Under the pieces are notes generated by a model. That model made no database searches, was not told the origin of the DNA, and saw only the letters and a list, made by a program, of their open reading frames with translations. Below are positions 7,271 to 16,501 of a DNA stretch of 25,580 nt, in pieces. Origin of the DNA: an uncultured bacterium (lineage in GTDB: Bacteria > UBA4055); assembly GCA_937873545.1 (NCBI GenBank), contig CALMWI010000504.1, positions 1 to 25,580 on the forward strand, in the 5' to 3' direction. The position numbers and the translations under genes were made by a program. How positions within the stretch are numbered: position 1 is the first letter of the stretch; each line of letters starts with the position of its first letter.

Positions 7271-8185
7271 ATGAAAAGATCAGCCGTAATTTTACTGATC
7301 ATATTTTTTTGCGGAGCCTTTTCCGCGGAACTCCGATACACAAAGAAAACGGATTTTACAAAGAACTTCACTTCAAAATATAAAGATTATAAAGCTGTCA
7401 TGCTCGTTGACCTGACGAACGGACAGATATTATATGAGAATAATGCATATCAGAAGCTGGAAATTGCATCACTTACAAAGATGATGTCTATTTTACTGGT
7501 CGTTGAAGCTATTCGCGACAGGAAATTCAGTTTGAAGGATATCGTTACCACTTCAAGAGCGGCATCGAAGATGGGCGGCACACAGATATTCTTGAGCGAG
7601 AATGAGAAAATGTCCGTCGAAGATCTGCTTAAATCAGCTATAATGAAATCAGCAAATGATGCTATGTTCGCGCTTGCCGAAAAAGTCAGCGGGCAGGGAA
7701 AAGTCGATCTCTTTGTAGACATGATGAACAAAAGAGCGAAAGAGCTTAAACTGACTCAGTCTGAATTTAATTATCCGCACGGTCTTCCTCCTTCAAGGAA
7801 GGACAGAAAAAAAGGTATAAAAGGGAATATGTCGTCATGCTATGATCTGGTCGTGCTTGCCGAAGAGCTTATCAAATTTCCGGTCGTAATGAAGTACAGT
7901 TCTACATGGATGGATACGATCAGGACAGGCAAGAACATGTTCCAGCTCAGGAATACAAGCAAGCTGATAAGGGATTATAAATATTTTGACGGGCTGAAAA
8001 CCGGATTTTACTGGAAGGCCGGTTTTTGTATAGTAGCTACTGCAAAAAAGGACGGCATAAGAATGGTTGCCGTCGTCTTAGGTTCCAAAACATCACGCGG
8101 CGGCAGGAATAAATTTATCAATTCGCTCGTTACATGGGGGTTTGATGAAGTTTCAAAGCAGAAATTTACTGATATTAAAAAATAA
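7271..8185 (+). CDS. D-alanyl-D-alanine carboxypeptidase (DacA/PBP5-type)
   Basis: Penicillin-binding serine peptidase that trims the terminal D-Ala from peptidoglycan stem peptides in the periplasm. A signal peptide (about residues 1-19, ending FSA) precedes the S11-family catalytic domain with SLTK (nucleophile Ser67, Lys70), SAN (127-129) and KTG (243-245). The 304-residue protein stops soon after the catalytic domain. The C-terminal beta domain and amphipathic membrane anchor of E. coli PBP5 are absent, so it may be soluble in the periplasm. It starts 12 bases after queC with no strong ribosome site. Its stop overlaps the convergent radical SAM gene by 11 bases. Confidence 0.9.
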   Translation: MKRSAVILLIIFFCGAFSAELRYTKKTDFTKNFTSKYKDYKAVMLVDLTNGQILYENNAYQKLEIASLTKMMSILLVVEAIRDRKFSLKDIVTTSRAASKMGGTQIFLSENEKMSVEDLLKSAIMKSANDAMFALAEKVSGQGKVDLFVDMMNKRAKELKLTQSEFNYPHGLPPSRKDRKKGIKGNMSSCYDLVVLAEELIKFPVVMKYSSTWMDTIRTGKNMFQLRNTSKLIRDYKYFDGLKTGFYWKAGFCIVATAKKDGIRMVAVVLGSKTSRGGRNKFINSLVTWGFDEVSKQKFTDIKK

Positions 8186-9086
8186 CATTTTTAGACTGAT
8201 AAATTCCGCGCTTATCCATATACTCAAATAATTTATATTTAAATTCTTCGTTGATAAAGCCCCATTTCGGTGCTATAAGCTGATCTGCGTGAGCTCGTGA
8301 AATTATCCTTTGTATTACTATAGAACGGTCTAGATATGATACCGCATTTGAGAATAATTCAATATATTTGTCAGCCGTCAGCGGAGTATATTTGCCTTCA
8401 GCATAAATTCTTTCAAGCTCAGTTCCCTTAACAACCTGAAGATGATGGATCTTCACATAGTCAGGTTTGATTCGATTAATTTCACGAAACGTATCAAAGA
8501 TCATTTCGTTAATCTCGCCGGGCAGTCCGATGATCAGATGTACTCCAATAAGAAAATCAGTGTTTTCTCTGATCATTTTAAACGCTTTCAGGAAATCGGC
8601 ATAATTATGCCCGCGTCTGATCGCTTTCAATGTTTCATCGTGAACAGATTGCAGACCGAGCTCAAGCCAAACCTCTTTTCCGGCTGAAACTTCTTTCAAC
8701 ATTTCAAGAAGCTCAGGATAAATACTATCAGGCCGTGTCGAAAGTGCAAGAATTTTTATTTCAGGATAGCTTAATGCTGTCTCAAAGGAATCCCGAAGAT
8801 AATTGATCTCGCCGTAAGTAGAAGTATTATCCTGAAAATAAGCGATGAAAGAATCTGTAGGATATTTCCGCTTCACATAAGGAAAACCCTGCTCCATCTG
8901 CTCCTTCACCGACACAGCACCCTTTATCGTCTGCGGAATGAACGAATCCTTATTGCAGAAAATGCAGGGAGGGTCATTCGGGCATGGCGTATGCAGAGTA
9001 AGTCCGATCTTCCCAAGTTTTTTGCCGTATTTCGCCTTCATGAAAGAAAGTATATCGGAATAGTAATATTTTTTAAATGTCGTCAT
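8175..9086 (-). CDS. Radical SAM protein, YhcC-like (TIGR01212-type)
   Basis: A 303-residue radical SAM enzyme. Three cysteines near the N-terminus (C35, C41, C44 in CPNDPPCIFC) are the presumed 4Fe-4S ligands, with spacing C-x5-C-x2-C. The segments YFQDNTSTYG, LALSTRPDSI, WLELGLQSVHDETLKAIRRG, GVHLIIGLPGE and VKIHHLQVVKGTELE match the YhcC family, whose substrate is unknown. Compared with my memory of YhcC, the loop between the first and second cysteines is shorter. The gene is transcribed opposite to its neighbours, overlaps dacA tail-to-tail by 11 bases, and diverges from the phosphodiesterase gene across a 117-base gap. No Shine-Dalgarno site is visible before its ATG. Confidence 0.85.
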   Translation of the reverse strand: MTTFKKYYYSDILSFMKAKYGKKLGKIGLTLHTPCPNDPPCIFCNKDSFIPQTIKGAVSVKEQMEQGFPYVKRKYPTDSFIAYFQDNTSTYGEINYLRDSFETALSYPEIKILALSTRPDSIYPELLEMLKEVSAGKEVWLELGLQSVHDETLKAIRRGHNYADFLKAFKMIRENTDFLIGVHLIIGLPGEINEMIFDTFREINRIKPDYVKIHHLQVVKGTELERIYAEGKYTPLTADKYIELFSNAVSYLDRSIVIQRIISRAHADQLIAPKWGFINEEFKYKLFEYMDKRGIYQSKNVIF

Positions 9087-9143
9087 ACAATCAATTTAAA
9101 GAAACTAGAGACGATTATCTACAAAATGTTTGCAATAATTTTC

Positions 9144-9172
9144 TTGATAATTTCAACATAAAATCATAATAT
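9144..9172 (+). promoter_or_regulatory. Candidate promoter for the phosphodiesterase-nadC-lipoprotein genes
   Basis: TTGATA (9144-9149) and TAATAT (9167-9172) are separated by 17 bases in the 117-base gap between divergent genes. Start point would be near 9179, some 25 bases before ATG 9204. No terminator or palindrome stands out in the gap. Confidence 0.4.
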
Positions 9173-9203
9173 TAATAGTTAAAGTAATAAGAGGCGGACG
9201 CGC

Positions 9204-10367
9204 ATGTTTTACAAACCTGATTACGAAGGCGGCAGCATCGTGAACCTGATGAGCTCCATAACGAAATGTTTCGGGATGAAACCGGATTACAGCGAACTTA
9301 TTCTGCTTCCAAGTGAAGAGCTTAATGGATATAAAAATATAATTAACATTGTGATAGACGGACTCGGATATAATTATCTGATGAGTAGAAGAAAGAATTT
9401 TCTAAAAGACCATAATATCGGAAAAATCACTTCAGTCTTTCCTTCCACAACTTCTGCATGTATAACAAGTTTCGCGACAGGTCTGGCTCCTAAAGAACAC
9501 GGGGTGACCGGATGGTTCGTAAGACTGAAGCACGGAAAGCACGACATTCCTTCTACAATTCTGCTGTTTAATGACAGAAGAAATGAAGAGCCGCTTATCA
9601 ACAGAGGTTTAAAGCCAGAGGATATATTCATTGACTACCGACTGTCTAAACATATAAAAGACCTGAAAGTCGTTCTGCCAGATTCGATAAAGGATTCTGT
9701 TTATACAAGCTATCTTCTTGCAGATTCACACAAAATAGGGTACAAAGGGCTGGAAGATTTTTACATAAAGACAACAGAAGCAGTTATTTCGAATAAAAAG
9801 AAAAAAAATTACATTTACGGTTACCTGCCCGATTTTGATGCTGTCCTGCATAAAACAGGAACTGATTCGAAAGACCTTACAAAACTGTTTAATGCCATTT
9901 CAAAGCAGACAGAGAAATTCATCGATAAAATTCAGGGGACAAATTCGATAGTAATAATTACAGCTGATCACGGTCTGATCGATGGAGATAAAGATAAAAG
10001 ACTGAGCATGAACGACCTTCCTGATATAAATAAAATGCTTGAATTCCCGCTTTGCGGAGAACCGAGGGCAGCATACTGCTATGTGAAAAAGGCTTACAAA
10101 AAGGAGTTCAGAAAAATCGTTGAGGAAAAGTTAGGCCACGCTGTCAGAGTTTTTTCAAGAGAACAGCTTATTAAAGGAAATTATTACGGTCTGTTCGAGC
10201 CTAATCATGACTTAAAAAGCAGAACTGGTGACTTTGTGCTTATATGCAAAGAAAATTATGTAATAAAAGATTTTCTTTCAAACGAAAAAGTGAAATATCA
10301 TTCGGCAGATCACGGCGGGCTGAGCTCAGACGAGCTTTTTGTGCCTCTGATAGTCTGCAGAGTATAA
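9204..10367 (+). CDS. Alkaline phosphatase superfamily phosphodiesterase (NPP-like)
   Basis: The 387-residue protein has the two-metal signature of the type I phosphodiesterase/nucleotide pyrophosphatase branch. Asp52 lies in VIDGLGYNY, and a nucleophile threonine (82 or 83) in FPSTTSACITSFATG is followed by HGVTGW. PDFDAVLHKTG (210-218) supplies Asp and His216, TADHG supplies Asp255 and His256, and HSADHGG supplies His366/His370. The substrate cannot be told from the sequence; phosphodiesters, pyrophosphates or lipid head groups are all possible. No signal peptide is visible, so it is probably cytoplasmic. GAGG nine bases before the ATG supports the start. nadC follows 15 bases later. Confidence 0.82.
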   Translation: MFYKPDYEGGSIVNLMSSITKCFGMKPDYSELILLPSEELNGYKNIINIVIDGLGYNYLMSRRKNFLKDHNIGKITSVFPSTTSACITSFATGLAPKEHGVTGWFVRLKHGKHDIPSTILLFNDRRNEEPLINRGLKPEDIFIDYRLSKHIKDLKVVLPDSIKDSVYTSYLLADSHKIGYKGLEDFYIKTTEAVISNKKKKNYIYGYLPDFDAVLHKTGTDSKDLTKLFNAISKQTEKFIDKIQGTNSIVIITADHGLIDGDKDKRLSMNDLPDINKMLEFPLCGEPRAAYCYVKKAYKKEFRKIVEEKLGHAVRVFSREQLIKGNYYGLFEPNHDLKSRTGDFVLICKENYVIKDFLSNEKVKYHSADHGGLSSDELFVPLIVCRV

Positions 10368-10382
10368 TTGGCGGAGTTAATT

Positions 10383-11222
10383 ATGAAAATGATCTATATT
10401 CCTTTGATCAAAAAAGCTTTGAAAGAGGATCTTGGTAAAAACGGTGATATAACAACTGATTCGATAATCCAGGAGAGGCAGAAGGGGAAAGCTGTATTAA
10501 AAGCAAAATCCGAAGGTATTCTGTGCGGGCTTGAAGTTTTTGAAGATACATTTTTCTATGTTGATAAAGATCTTAAGATAGAGACATTTTTCAAAGACGG
10601 AGATAAACTTGAAAAAGGAGATGTAGTAGCCTTAATTAAGGGAAGGCTGAATTCAATTTTAAAAGCTGAGAGAACCGCTCTAAATTTCATTCAGAGAATG
10701 TCAGGTATTTCTACTGCCGCGTATCAGTTCGTCAAAGCCGTTGAAGGAACCAACGCACAAATTCTCGATACCAGAAAGACCTTACCGGGATTCAGGATTC
10801 TGGATAAATATGCGGTCAAAACCGGAGGGGCACAAAATCACAGGATGGGACTTTTTGATATGTTCCTGATAAAAGATAACCATATTGCAGCTGCCGGTAG
10901 TGTATCCAAAGCTGTTGAAAAAGCTTTAAATTTTAAAAAAGAAAATGGCTTAAAAGTCAAGATCGAAGTAGAGATCAAAAATATTACAGAGTTTAAAGAA
11001 GCGCTTGCGCTTGAAGTTGACTGGATCATGCTTGATAATATGAAAGCTGATGAGATCAGAAAATGCGTAAGTCTGAACAAGGGTAAAAAGAAACTCGAAG
11101 TATCGGGAAATGTGACGATAGAAACAGTCAGAAAGCTCGCCGAGACCGGTGTCGATTACATTTCATCAGGCTCACTGACGCACAGCGTAAAAGCGCTTGA
11201 TCTGAGTCTGCTTGTAGAATAG
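10383..11222 (+). CDS. nadC: Nicotinate-nucleotide diphosphorylase (carboxylating) NadC
   Basis: NadC makes nicotinate mononucleotide from quinolinate and PRPP, the third step of de novo NAD synthesis. The 279-residue protein shows the expected substrate-binding motifs: DTRKTLPGFR (129-138), GGAQNHRMGL (148-157) and IKDNHI (163-168). Late strands carry EVEI, IMLDNM and VSGNVT, and ISSGSLTHS lies near the C-terminus. I start at ATG 10383, six bases after CGGAG; the earlier TTG at 10368 has no ribosome site. It is closely spaced with the phosphodiesterase gene upstream and the lipoprotein downstream. nadA and nadB are not in the window. Confidence 0.95.
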   Translation: MKMIYIPLIKKALKEDLGKNGDITTDSIIQERQKGKAVLKAKSEGILCGLEVFEDTFFYVDKDLKIETFFKDGDKLEKGDVVALIKGRLNSILKAERTALNFIQRMSGISTAAYQFVKAVEGTNAQILDTRKTLPGFRILDKYAVKTGGAQNHRMGLFDMFLIKDNHIAAAGSVSKAVEKALNFKKENGLKVKIEVEIKNITEFKEALALEVDWIMLDNMKADEIRKCVSLNKGKKKLEVSGNVTIETVRKLAETGVDYISSGSLTHSVKALDLSLLVE

Positions 11223-11232
11223 GGGAGAAGTG

Positions 11233-12852
11233 TTGAGAATAATTTTATTCATAGCTGCCTTTTTGTTCATCCTGCTGATATCATGCGCGACCGACTACAA
11301 GCGCGGGCCGGAAGGCGGACCAAATGATAAAATCAGTCCCGTAATAGAATCGGCCAGTATCCAGAATGGATCGCTGAATATGGATAAAAATTCTTCGGTT
11401 GAAATAAAATTTTCAGAGTTCATTGATGTAAATTCTTCAAAAAATTCTGTTGTAATATCTCCAAGATCAGCCTCGAAAAAAGCTAAAATATATTGGTATG
11501 ATAAAAGCATAGAGATAAAATTCAAAGATCTTGAAGAAGATCAGACCGTTGTAATAACACTAAATCCCGGCTTGAAGGATACACAGGGAAATATGCTGTC
11601 GGCTTCGTATTCGATTTCGTTTTCTACAGGTGGAAGCTTAGACAGAAAATTCATTTTCGGAAGAGTAAACGGAGCAATTTCAAGAAATAATATTGAGACT
11701 GTAAATTATGCTAAAGTTAAAGTCAATCTTTATTCCGCCGGTACCGATACAATTGATATAACTAAGGAAGAACCGGAATACAGCTCAGGGCTGTCAAAAG
11801 ATCTCGTGTTTGAGCTTAACAATATTGGACCTGGCAGATATAGACTATTGGCCTTTAATGATATCAATAATGACCAAAAACCTCAGCCCGGGCTAGAGAT
11901 GCTCGGGTTTTCGTGTGATGTAATTGATCTCTCAGAAAAAGACAGCATAGAAATCAAGATCACGCTTGGTATGACTGATAATGAATCTCCTTTTATAAAA
12001 AATACTTCGGTTGCAGGAAAAGACATTCTAAAGATTGAGTTATCCGAAGCTATAAAAAGATCTGAAAAATTCATCGACAGCTGTTTTCTGAACGGACATG
12101 AAGAAAAGTTCGCGGAATATTCTTCACAGGATGATCGAAAAGTGATCTATGCTAAAATAAAACCGTTTAAAATAGACGATCTGATAAAAGTAAAACTGTC
12201 TGATGTACAAGATGATTTCGGGAACTTTATAAAGGAAGGTTTGAGAGTAAAAACTCACACTGTTTCAGATACGATTTCTGCCCAGTCATTCAAGGTCGGC
12301 GGTAAGATACCGGGGAAGATATCATCGGATCAGGTATTAACTTTTGCTACGAACAGCTTTGTTAACGATTTTTTAGCTTTTAAGCTGCTCGAAATAAAAG
12401 ACAGTCTGGTAACTGAACTAAATAAGAATATTTCAATCGAACCATACAAGGTTTCAATAGATCTAAAAAGTAACGGGATAGGTCCGGGCAGTTATCAGTT
12501 AAATATAGAAAAAGCTGATACTACAGCTTATTCGGCAAAGTTATTAGTAGAAGATCCTTTAGGTTCCGGATCGGTTTCAGGCACAATTTCAGGTGTAACG
12601 GAACAAAACTGCATTCTTATATGCAAAAACATCAAGGGCCCTTCAAAGTCCGTAAGCATCGGCAACACAGAATATAAGATCGAATTAGATCCCGGAAGAT
12701 ACATTCTTGCTCTGTTTGCCGACAAGGATTCAAACGGAATGTTTTCAGTGGATCACAGACATTATATTTCTGAAAAGGCGCATTTTTATACCGATACAAT
12801 AAATATAAGGAAGAACTGGGAAACATCGGACATCAATTTTGAGTTCAAATAA
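11233..12852 (+). CDS. Ig-like domain lipoprotein
   Basis: The 539-residue product has a lipoprotein signal (hydrophobic residues 3-15, LISC, Cys18). The mature start RGPEGGPNDKISPVI matches a widespread Bacteroidetes/FCB lipoprotein type in which an Ig-like domain (SbsA_Ig/Big_5-like) follows. That domain spans about residues 35-135, with the typical VEIKFSEFIDV, VVISP and LKDTQGNML elements. Further beta-rich segments follow, including a stretch (RYRLLAFNDINNDQKPQPG) resembling a carboxypeptidase-regulatory-like fold, and a similar one (YILALFADKDSNGMF) near the end. Start choice is between GTG 11230 and TTG 11233; TTG has better spacing (5 bases) from GGAG. Probably surface or periplasmic; function unknown. 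Confidence 0.8.
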   Translation: MRIILFIAAFLFILLISCATDYKRGPEGGPNDKISPVIESASIQNGSLNMDKNSSVEIKFSEFIDVNSSKNSVVISPRSASKKAKIYWYDKSIEIKFKDLEEDQTVVITLNPGLKDTQGNMLSASYSISFSTGGSLDRKFIFGRVNGAISRNNIETVNYAKVKVNLYSAGTDTIDITKEEPEYSSGLSKDLVFELNNIGPGRYRLLAFNDINNDQKPQPGLEMLGFSCDVIDLSEKDSIEIKITLGMTDNESPFIKNTSVAGKDILKIELSEAIKRSEKFIDSCFLNGHEEKFAEYSSQDDRKVIYAKIKPFKIDDLIKVKLSDVQDDFGNFIKEGLRVKTHTVSDTISAQSFKVGGKIPGKISSDQVLTFATNSFVNDFLAFKLLEIKDSLVTELNKNISIEPYKVSIDLKSNGIGPGSYQLNIEKADTTAYSAKLLVEDPLGSGSVSGTISGVTEQNCILICKNIKGPSKSVSIGNTEYKIELDPGRYILALFADKDSNGMFSVDHRHYISEKAHFYTDTINIRKNWETSDINFEFK

Positions 12853-12876
12853 AATCATAATAGGGGAGGGAGCATT

Positions 12877-13947
12877 ATGTACGCATTGATAATGGCCGGA
12901 GGAGTCGGGGCGAGGTTCTGGCCGAAAAGCAGGCTGAAAACACCGAAGCATTTATTGACCATCGTAAATGACAAAACCATGCTTGAAAATACAATTATCA
13001 GGCTTGATCAACTGATGGGAAGAAAGGACATTTTTATCATCACGAACAAAGAACAGAAGAATAATGTTATAGAAAATATTAATGATTTTAGAGAAGAGAA
13101 CATAATATCTGAACCTTTCGGGAAAAATACTGCAGCTGCCATCGGTTATGGCGCAATAAAGCTCCTTCTAAGAGATCAAGACGCAATTATGGTTGTTCTT
13201 CCAGCGGATCACTTTATAAAGAATATTAGCAAATTCTGCAGTGTTATCTCAGATGCTGTCGAATACTGTAAAAAGGACCCCGAATCACTTATCACGATAG
13301 GCATAGAACCCACCCATCCGGAAACGGGTTACGGGTACATTCAGGTAGGGGGCGAGGTCAAAAAAGGTGTTTATGAAGTAAAATCATTCGCAGAAAAGCC
13401 TAATTTCGATACTGCCGTAAGATTTCTTGAAAGCGGAGAGTTTTACTGGAACAGCGGTATGTTTATCTGGAAAGCTGAAACTATCTTGAAAAACATTCAG
13501 AAGTTTCTTCCTGATCTATATGAGAATCTTATGGATCTAAAAAAAGCTCTGATAAACAATGATTCCGATTCTGTTATAGAAAGAATATACAGTGAGATGC
13601 GTTCGATATCAATAGATTACGGTGTGATGGAGAGAGCGGAAAATGTAAAAGTGTTGCTTGGAAATTTCGGATGGTCTGATGTAGGCAGCTGGTTCGAGAT
13701 CTACAGGCTTAAGGATAAGGATGAAAAAAGCAATGTGGTTGACTGCGACAAATTCATTGCCATAGACACTGAAGGATGTCTTATATCAACAGAGAACAAA
13801 GAAAAACTTATAACCTGTATCGGTCTGCACGACCTGGCGGTTATAGATACTCAGGACAGCCTTCTTATAACGCCTCTGTCAAGGTCACAGGATGTTAAAG
13901 AGCTTGTTGAGAAGATCAAAGCAAATAAACTTAACGATGTACTTTAA
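12877..13947 (+). CDS. Mannose-1-phosphate guanylyltransferase
   Basis: Sugar nucleotidyltransferase making GDP-mannose from mannose 1-phosphate and GTP, a precursor for polysaccharides or glycoconjugates. The N-terminal signature MAGGVGARFWPKSR is followed by PKHLL, FGKNTAAAIG, LPADHFI, ETGYGYIQVG, EKPNFDTA, WNSGMFIW and FGWSDVGSW, all characteristic of GMP enzymes. At 356 residues it is the short form without a fused phosphomannose isomerase domain. A GGGGAGGGAG site lies about seven bases before ATG 12877. No other GDP-mannose pathway gene is adjacent. A Crp/Fnr regulator gene begins 22 bases downstream. Confidence 0.92.
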   Translation: MYALIMAGGVGARFWPKSRLKTPKHLLTIVNDKTMLENTIIRLDQLMGRKDIFIITNKEQKNNVIENINDFREENIISEPFGKNTAAAIGYGAIKLLLRDQDAIMVVLPADHFIKNISKFCSVISDAVEYCKKDPESLITIGIEPTHPETGYGYIQVGGEVKKGVYEVKSFAEKPNFDTAVRFLESGEFYWNSGMFIWKAETILKNIQKFLPDLYENLMDLKKALINNDSDSVIERIYSEMRSISIDYGVMERAENVKVLLGNFGWSDVGSWFEIYRLKDKDEKSNVVDCDKFIAIDTEGCLISTENKEKLITCIGLHDLAVIDTQDSLLITPLSRSQDVKELVEKIKANKLNDVL

Positions 13948-13969
13948 CTTTAAAAACCGGAGTTGAATT

Positions 13970-14668
13970 ATGGACGAATTAAAAAAAATCGAATTCCTGA
14001 AATCAATCTCTTTGTGCGAATCGATGAACGATACCGAAATAAAGAACATTGCCGAGCACTGCCAGATAAAAAAATTCACTAAGAAGAATATTGTCTTTAT
14101 GGAGCAGGATCCCGGAAATATGTTTTATATAATTTATAGCGGGAAGGTCAAGATCACCAAGCTGAATAATGACGGGAATGAAGTTATATTGTCTATACTC
14201 GGAACAGGAGACTTTTTCGGGGAGATGTCGCTTCTTGACCATAACAAGCGAAACGCAAATGCAATAGCTTTGGAGGATATAGAATTCTTCACAATCGCGC
14301 GAAATGAATTTCTTGATGTCCTTCATAACAATACAGCATTTACATTTAACCTCCTGAAAACATTCGCAATAAGGTTGAGATCTGCTGACATAAGAGTAAA
14401 AAGTTTTTTCCTTGATGATGCCCAGCAGAAAGTGCTTATGATGCTTTATGATCTTTGCGAAAAGATGGGTGTTGCGAAAGGAAACGGAATGCTTCTTGAA
14501 GAAATGCCGAATCAGACAGATCTTGCCAACCTCACAGGAATATCCAGAGAAACCCTTTCCAGAATTATAAAAAAATTTGAGATGAACGATATAATCAAAA
14601 GGGAAGGCAAAGATATATTAATTCCGGACTACAAGGATTTCATTGAAAGATTTATCAATGAAGAATAA
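13970..14668 (+). CDS. Crp/Fnr-family transcription regulator
   Basis: The 232-residue protein has an N-terminal cyclic-nucleotide-binding-type beta-roll (about 25-120, with YSGKVKITKL and GDFFGEMSLLDHNKRNANA). A dimerisation helix and a C-terminal winged helix follow, with recognition region NQTDLANLTGISRETLSRIIKKFE. The GEMSLL glutamate is present, but the Arg-Ser/Thr pair used for cAMP phosphate binding reads Arg-Asn, so binding of cAMP is doubtful. Only two cysteines lie in the N-terminal part, so an FNR-type 4Fe-4S cluster is unlikely. The effector is unknown. CGGAG eight bases upstream supports the ATG. The PHP-domain gene overlaps its 3' end by 11 bases. Confidence 0.9.
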   Translation: MDELKKIEFLKSISLCESMNDTEIKNIAEHCQIKKFTKKNIVFMEQDPGNMFYIIYSGKVKITKLNNDGNEVILSILGTGDFFGEMSLLDHNKRNANAIALEDIEFFTIARNEFLDVLHNNTAFTFNLLKTFAIRLRSADIRVKSFFLDDAQQKVLMMLYDLCEKMGVAKGNGMLLEEMPNQTDLANLTGISRETLSRIIKKFEMNDIIKREGKDILIPDYKDFIERFINEE

Positions 14669-15497
14669 GACAGCTGATCTGCATATTCATTCCAGATATT
14701 CCGACGGAACATACCGTCCTGGAGAGATATTCAGGATCGCTAAAAAGAACGGGTTTAAGGCGGTAAGCATAACGGATCATGATTGCGTTGATGTTTATCC
14801 TGAAGCCCGGGAGCTTTCGAAAAACTTTGGCATAGAGTTCGTACCTGGTGTCGAGCTGTCCAGCGATTACGAAGATTACGATCTTCATATTCTGGGTTAT
14901 TTTATTGACGCGGAGAACAGGCTTTTGATCGAAAGCCTTAAAGAATTCAGTGAGGTAAGAACAGAGAGAGCCCGGAAAATGATAGAACTGCTTAATACCG
15001 ACGGGATAAACATCAGTTATGAGGATGTGGCAAAGATCTCGCCGAACGGCACTGTGGCAAGACCGCATCTTGCGCAGCTGCTTATGGAAAAAGGTTATGC
15101 TTACAGTTTTCAGGACGCTTTCCAAAAATACCTTAACACAGAATCAAAATATTATATAAAAAAATTCAAGATCGATCCTGAAAAAGCTATTGAGCTGATA
15201 CATAAGTCCGGAGGCCTTGCATTTCTTGCCCATCCGCTTTATTTGAAAGAAGATTCGGCTCTTTTAAAAATACTCATAAAAAATGGTCTTGACGGGCTGG
15301 AAACAGTTCATTCTTCTTACGATGAAGACTTCCTGAAGTTAATTGATAAACTTGCTGATGATAACAGCCTGCTCAAATCAGGCGGCAGCGACTGCCACGG
15401 AAAAAGAAAGACTGGAAAAAGGCTGATGGGACAGTTCACGATACCATATACTTATGTTGAGAAAATGAAAGAGAAATTAAACGGAGTTAAATTATGA
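14658..15497 (+). CDS. PHP-domain phosphoesterase (RNase AM/YciV-like)
   Basis: A 279-residue polymerase-and-histidinol-phosphatase domain protein of the group that includes 3',5'-nucleotide bisphosphatase/RNase AM (E. coli YciV). Metal-binding motifs are DLHIHSRYSDG (His9, His11, Asp16), TDHD (Asp40, His41), PGVELS (Glu66), ARPHLA, LAHPLYL and GSDCHG. The family hydrolyses phosphates from 5' ends of short RNA or from pAp-like nucleotides; the exact substrate here is not proven. I start at ATG 14658, which overlaps the regulator gene by 11 bases; the in-frame TTG at 14643 would extend the overlap. The stop overlaps gpsA in an ATGA junction. Confidence 0.85.
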   Translation: MKNKTADLHIHSRYSDGTYRPGEIFRIAKKNGFKAVSITDHDCVDVYPEARELSKNFGIEFVPGVELSSDYEDYDLHILGYFIDAENRLLIESLKEFSEVRTERARKMIELLNTDGINISYEDVAKISPNGTVARPHLAQLLMEKGYAYSFQDAFQKYLNTESKYYIKKFKIDPEKAIELIHKSGGLAFLAHPLYLKEDSALLKILIKNGLDGLETVHSSYDEDFLKLIDKLADDNSLLKSGGSDCHGKRKTGKRLMGQFTIPYTYVEKMKEKLNGVKL

Positions 15498-16495
15498 AAG
15501 TATGCATTCTCGGCGCAGGTGCCTGGGGTTTGGCAATAGCCGATCTGCTGTCTTCCAATAATTGTCTGGTTACCGTATGGGAATTCGATAAGATAGTCTG
15601 CGAATCACTTGAAAAAGAAAGAAAACTGACTTCAAAACTTCCCGGTTATACTGTGCCGGAATCAATAAAATTCACAAATGATGTTCTTTCGGCAGTAATT
15701 GATGCTGAAGTGATTATAAACGCCGTGCCCACACAATACATTCGGAGCTATTTCAGCAAGATCAGTAAAATAGATTTTTCAAAGAAAATCATTGTTAACG
15801 TATCAAAGGGTATAGAAGCATCAACCGGCAAGGATATAAGGGAAATGTTCATTACGGAGTTTGAAACGGTCACCGATGATAATTTCGTTATTCTCGCAGG
15901 ACCGTCATTTGCGATCGAAGTAGCGCTGTATAAAACGCCTACAGCAGTGGTTGCCGCCTGTAAAAATATTGAGACTGCAAATAAAGTCAGGGACCTTTTT
16001 TCGAACAGCTATTTCAGAGTGTATTCGACAGACGATGTTATTGGCGTTGAGATAGGCGGCAGCATCAAAAACATACTTGCAATTTCTGCAGGCATGACAG
16101 ACGGTCTCGGTCTCGGAAACAACTCCAAGGCGGCTTTGTTGACGAGAGGACTCTCTGAAATGATCAGATTCGGGATCGCAATGGGCGGAAGGAGAGAAAC
16201 TTTTTCTGGTCTGTCAGGTATAGGGGACATCATCCTGACCTGCAATTCAAGCCTTTCAAGGAACTGGCAGGTAGGGAACAGGCTTGCAAAAGGTGAAAAA
16301 CTTGAAGAGATAATTGAAAGTATGAATATGGTCGCCGAAGGGGTTGAAACATGCAGGATCGTAAAAAAAATTGCTGAAGAAAAGAATATTTCTATGCCCA
16401 TAGCGTTTACAGTATATGAGCTGCTTTTCAACGGAATGAACCCTAGAGACGGTATTACCGAGCTTATGACAAGGGAAAAGAAAAAGGAAGACTAG
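15494..16495 (+). CDS. gpsA: Glycerol-3-phosphate dehydrogenase [NAD(P)+] GpsA
   Basis: Cytoplasmic enzyme reducing dihydroxyacetone phosphate to sn-glycerol 3-phosphate for phospholipid synthesis. The 333-residue protein has the N-terminal Rossmann motif GAGAWG (7-12) and then the GpsA signatures NVSKGIE, LAGPSFAIEV, GGSIKNILAISAGMTDGLGLG, LTRGLSEMIRFG and LSGIGDIILTC followed by SLSRN. GGAG is seven bases before the ATG. The start overlaps the PHP gene stop by four bases, so translation is probably coupled. rsmI follows after six bases. Confidence 0.96.
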   Translation: MKVCILGAGAWGLAIADLLSSNNCLVTVWEFDKIVCESLEKERKLTSKLPGYTVPESIKFTNDVLSAVIDAEVIINAVPTQYIRSYFSKISKIDFSKKIIVNVSKGIEASTGKDIREMFITEFETVTDDNFVILAGPSFAIEVALYKTPTAVVAACKNIETANKVRDLFSNSYFRVYSTDDVIGVEIGGSIKNILAISAGMTDGLGLGNNSKAALLTRGLSEMIRFGIAMGGRRETFSGLSGIGDIILTCNSSLSRNWQVGNRLAKGEKLEEIIESMNMVAEGVETCRIVKKIAEEKNISMPIAFTVYELLFNGMNPRDGITELMTREKKKED

Positions 16496-16501
16496 GCTCT
16501 G

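Noticed and set aside
8166..8183. A/T inverted repeat between dacA and the radical SAM gene as a bidirectional terminator
   Set aside because: Only about six A-T pairs with a three-base loop and no GC stem; it lies in coding sequence of both genes.
14655..15125. 156-codon minus-strand ORF opposite the PHP gene
   Set aside because: The plus-strand frame carries the full set of PHP metal motifs, so the antisense frame is a by-product.
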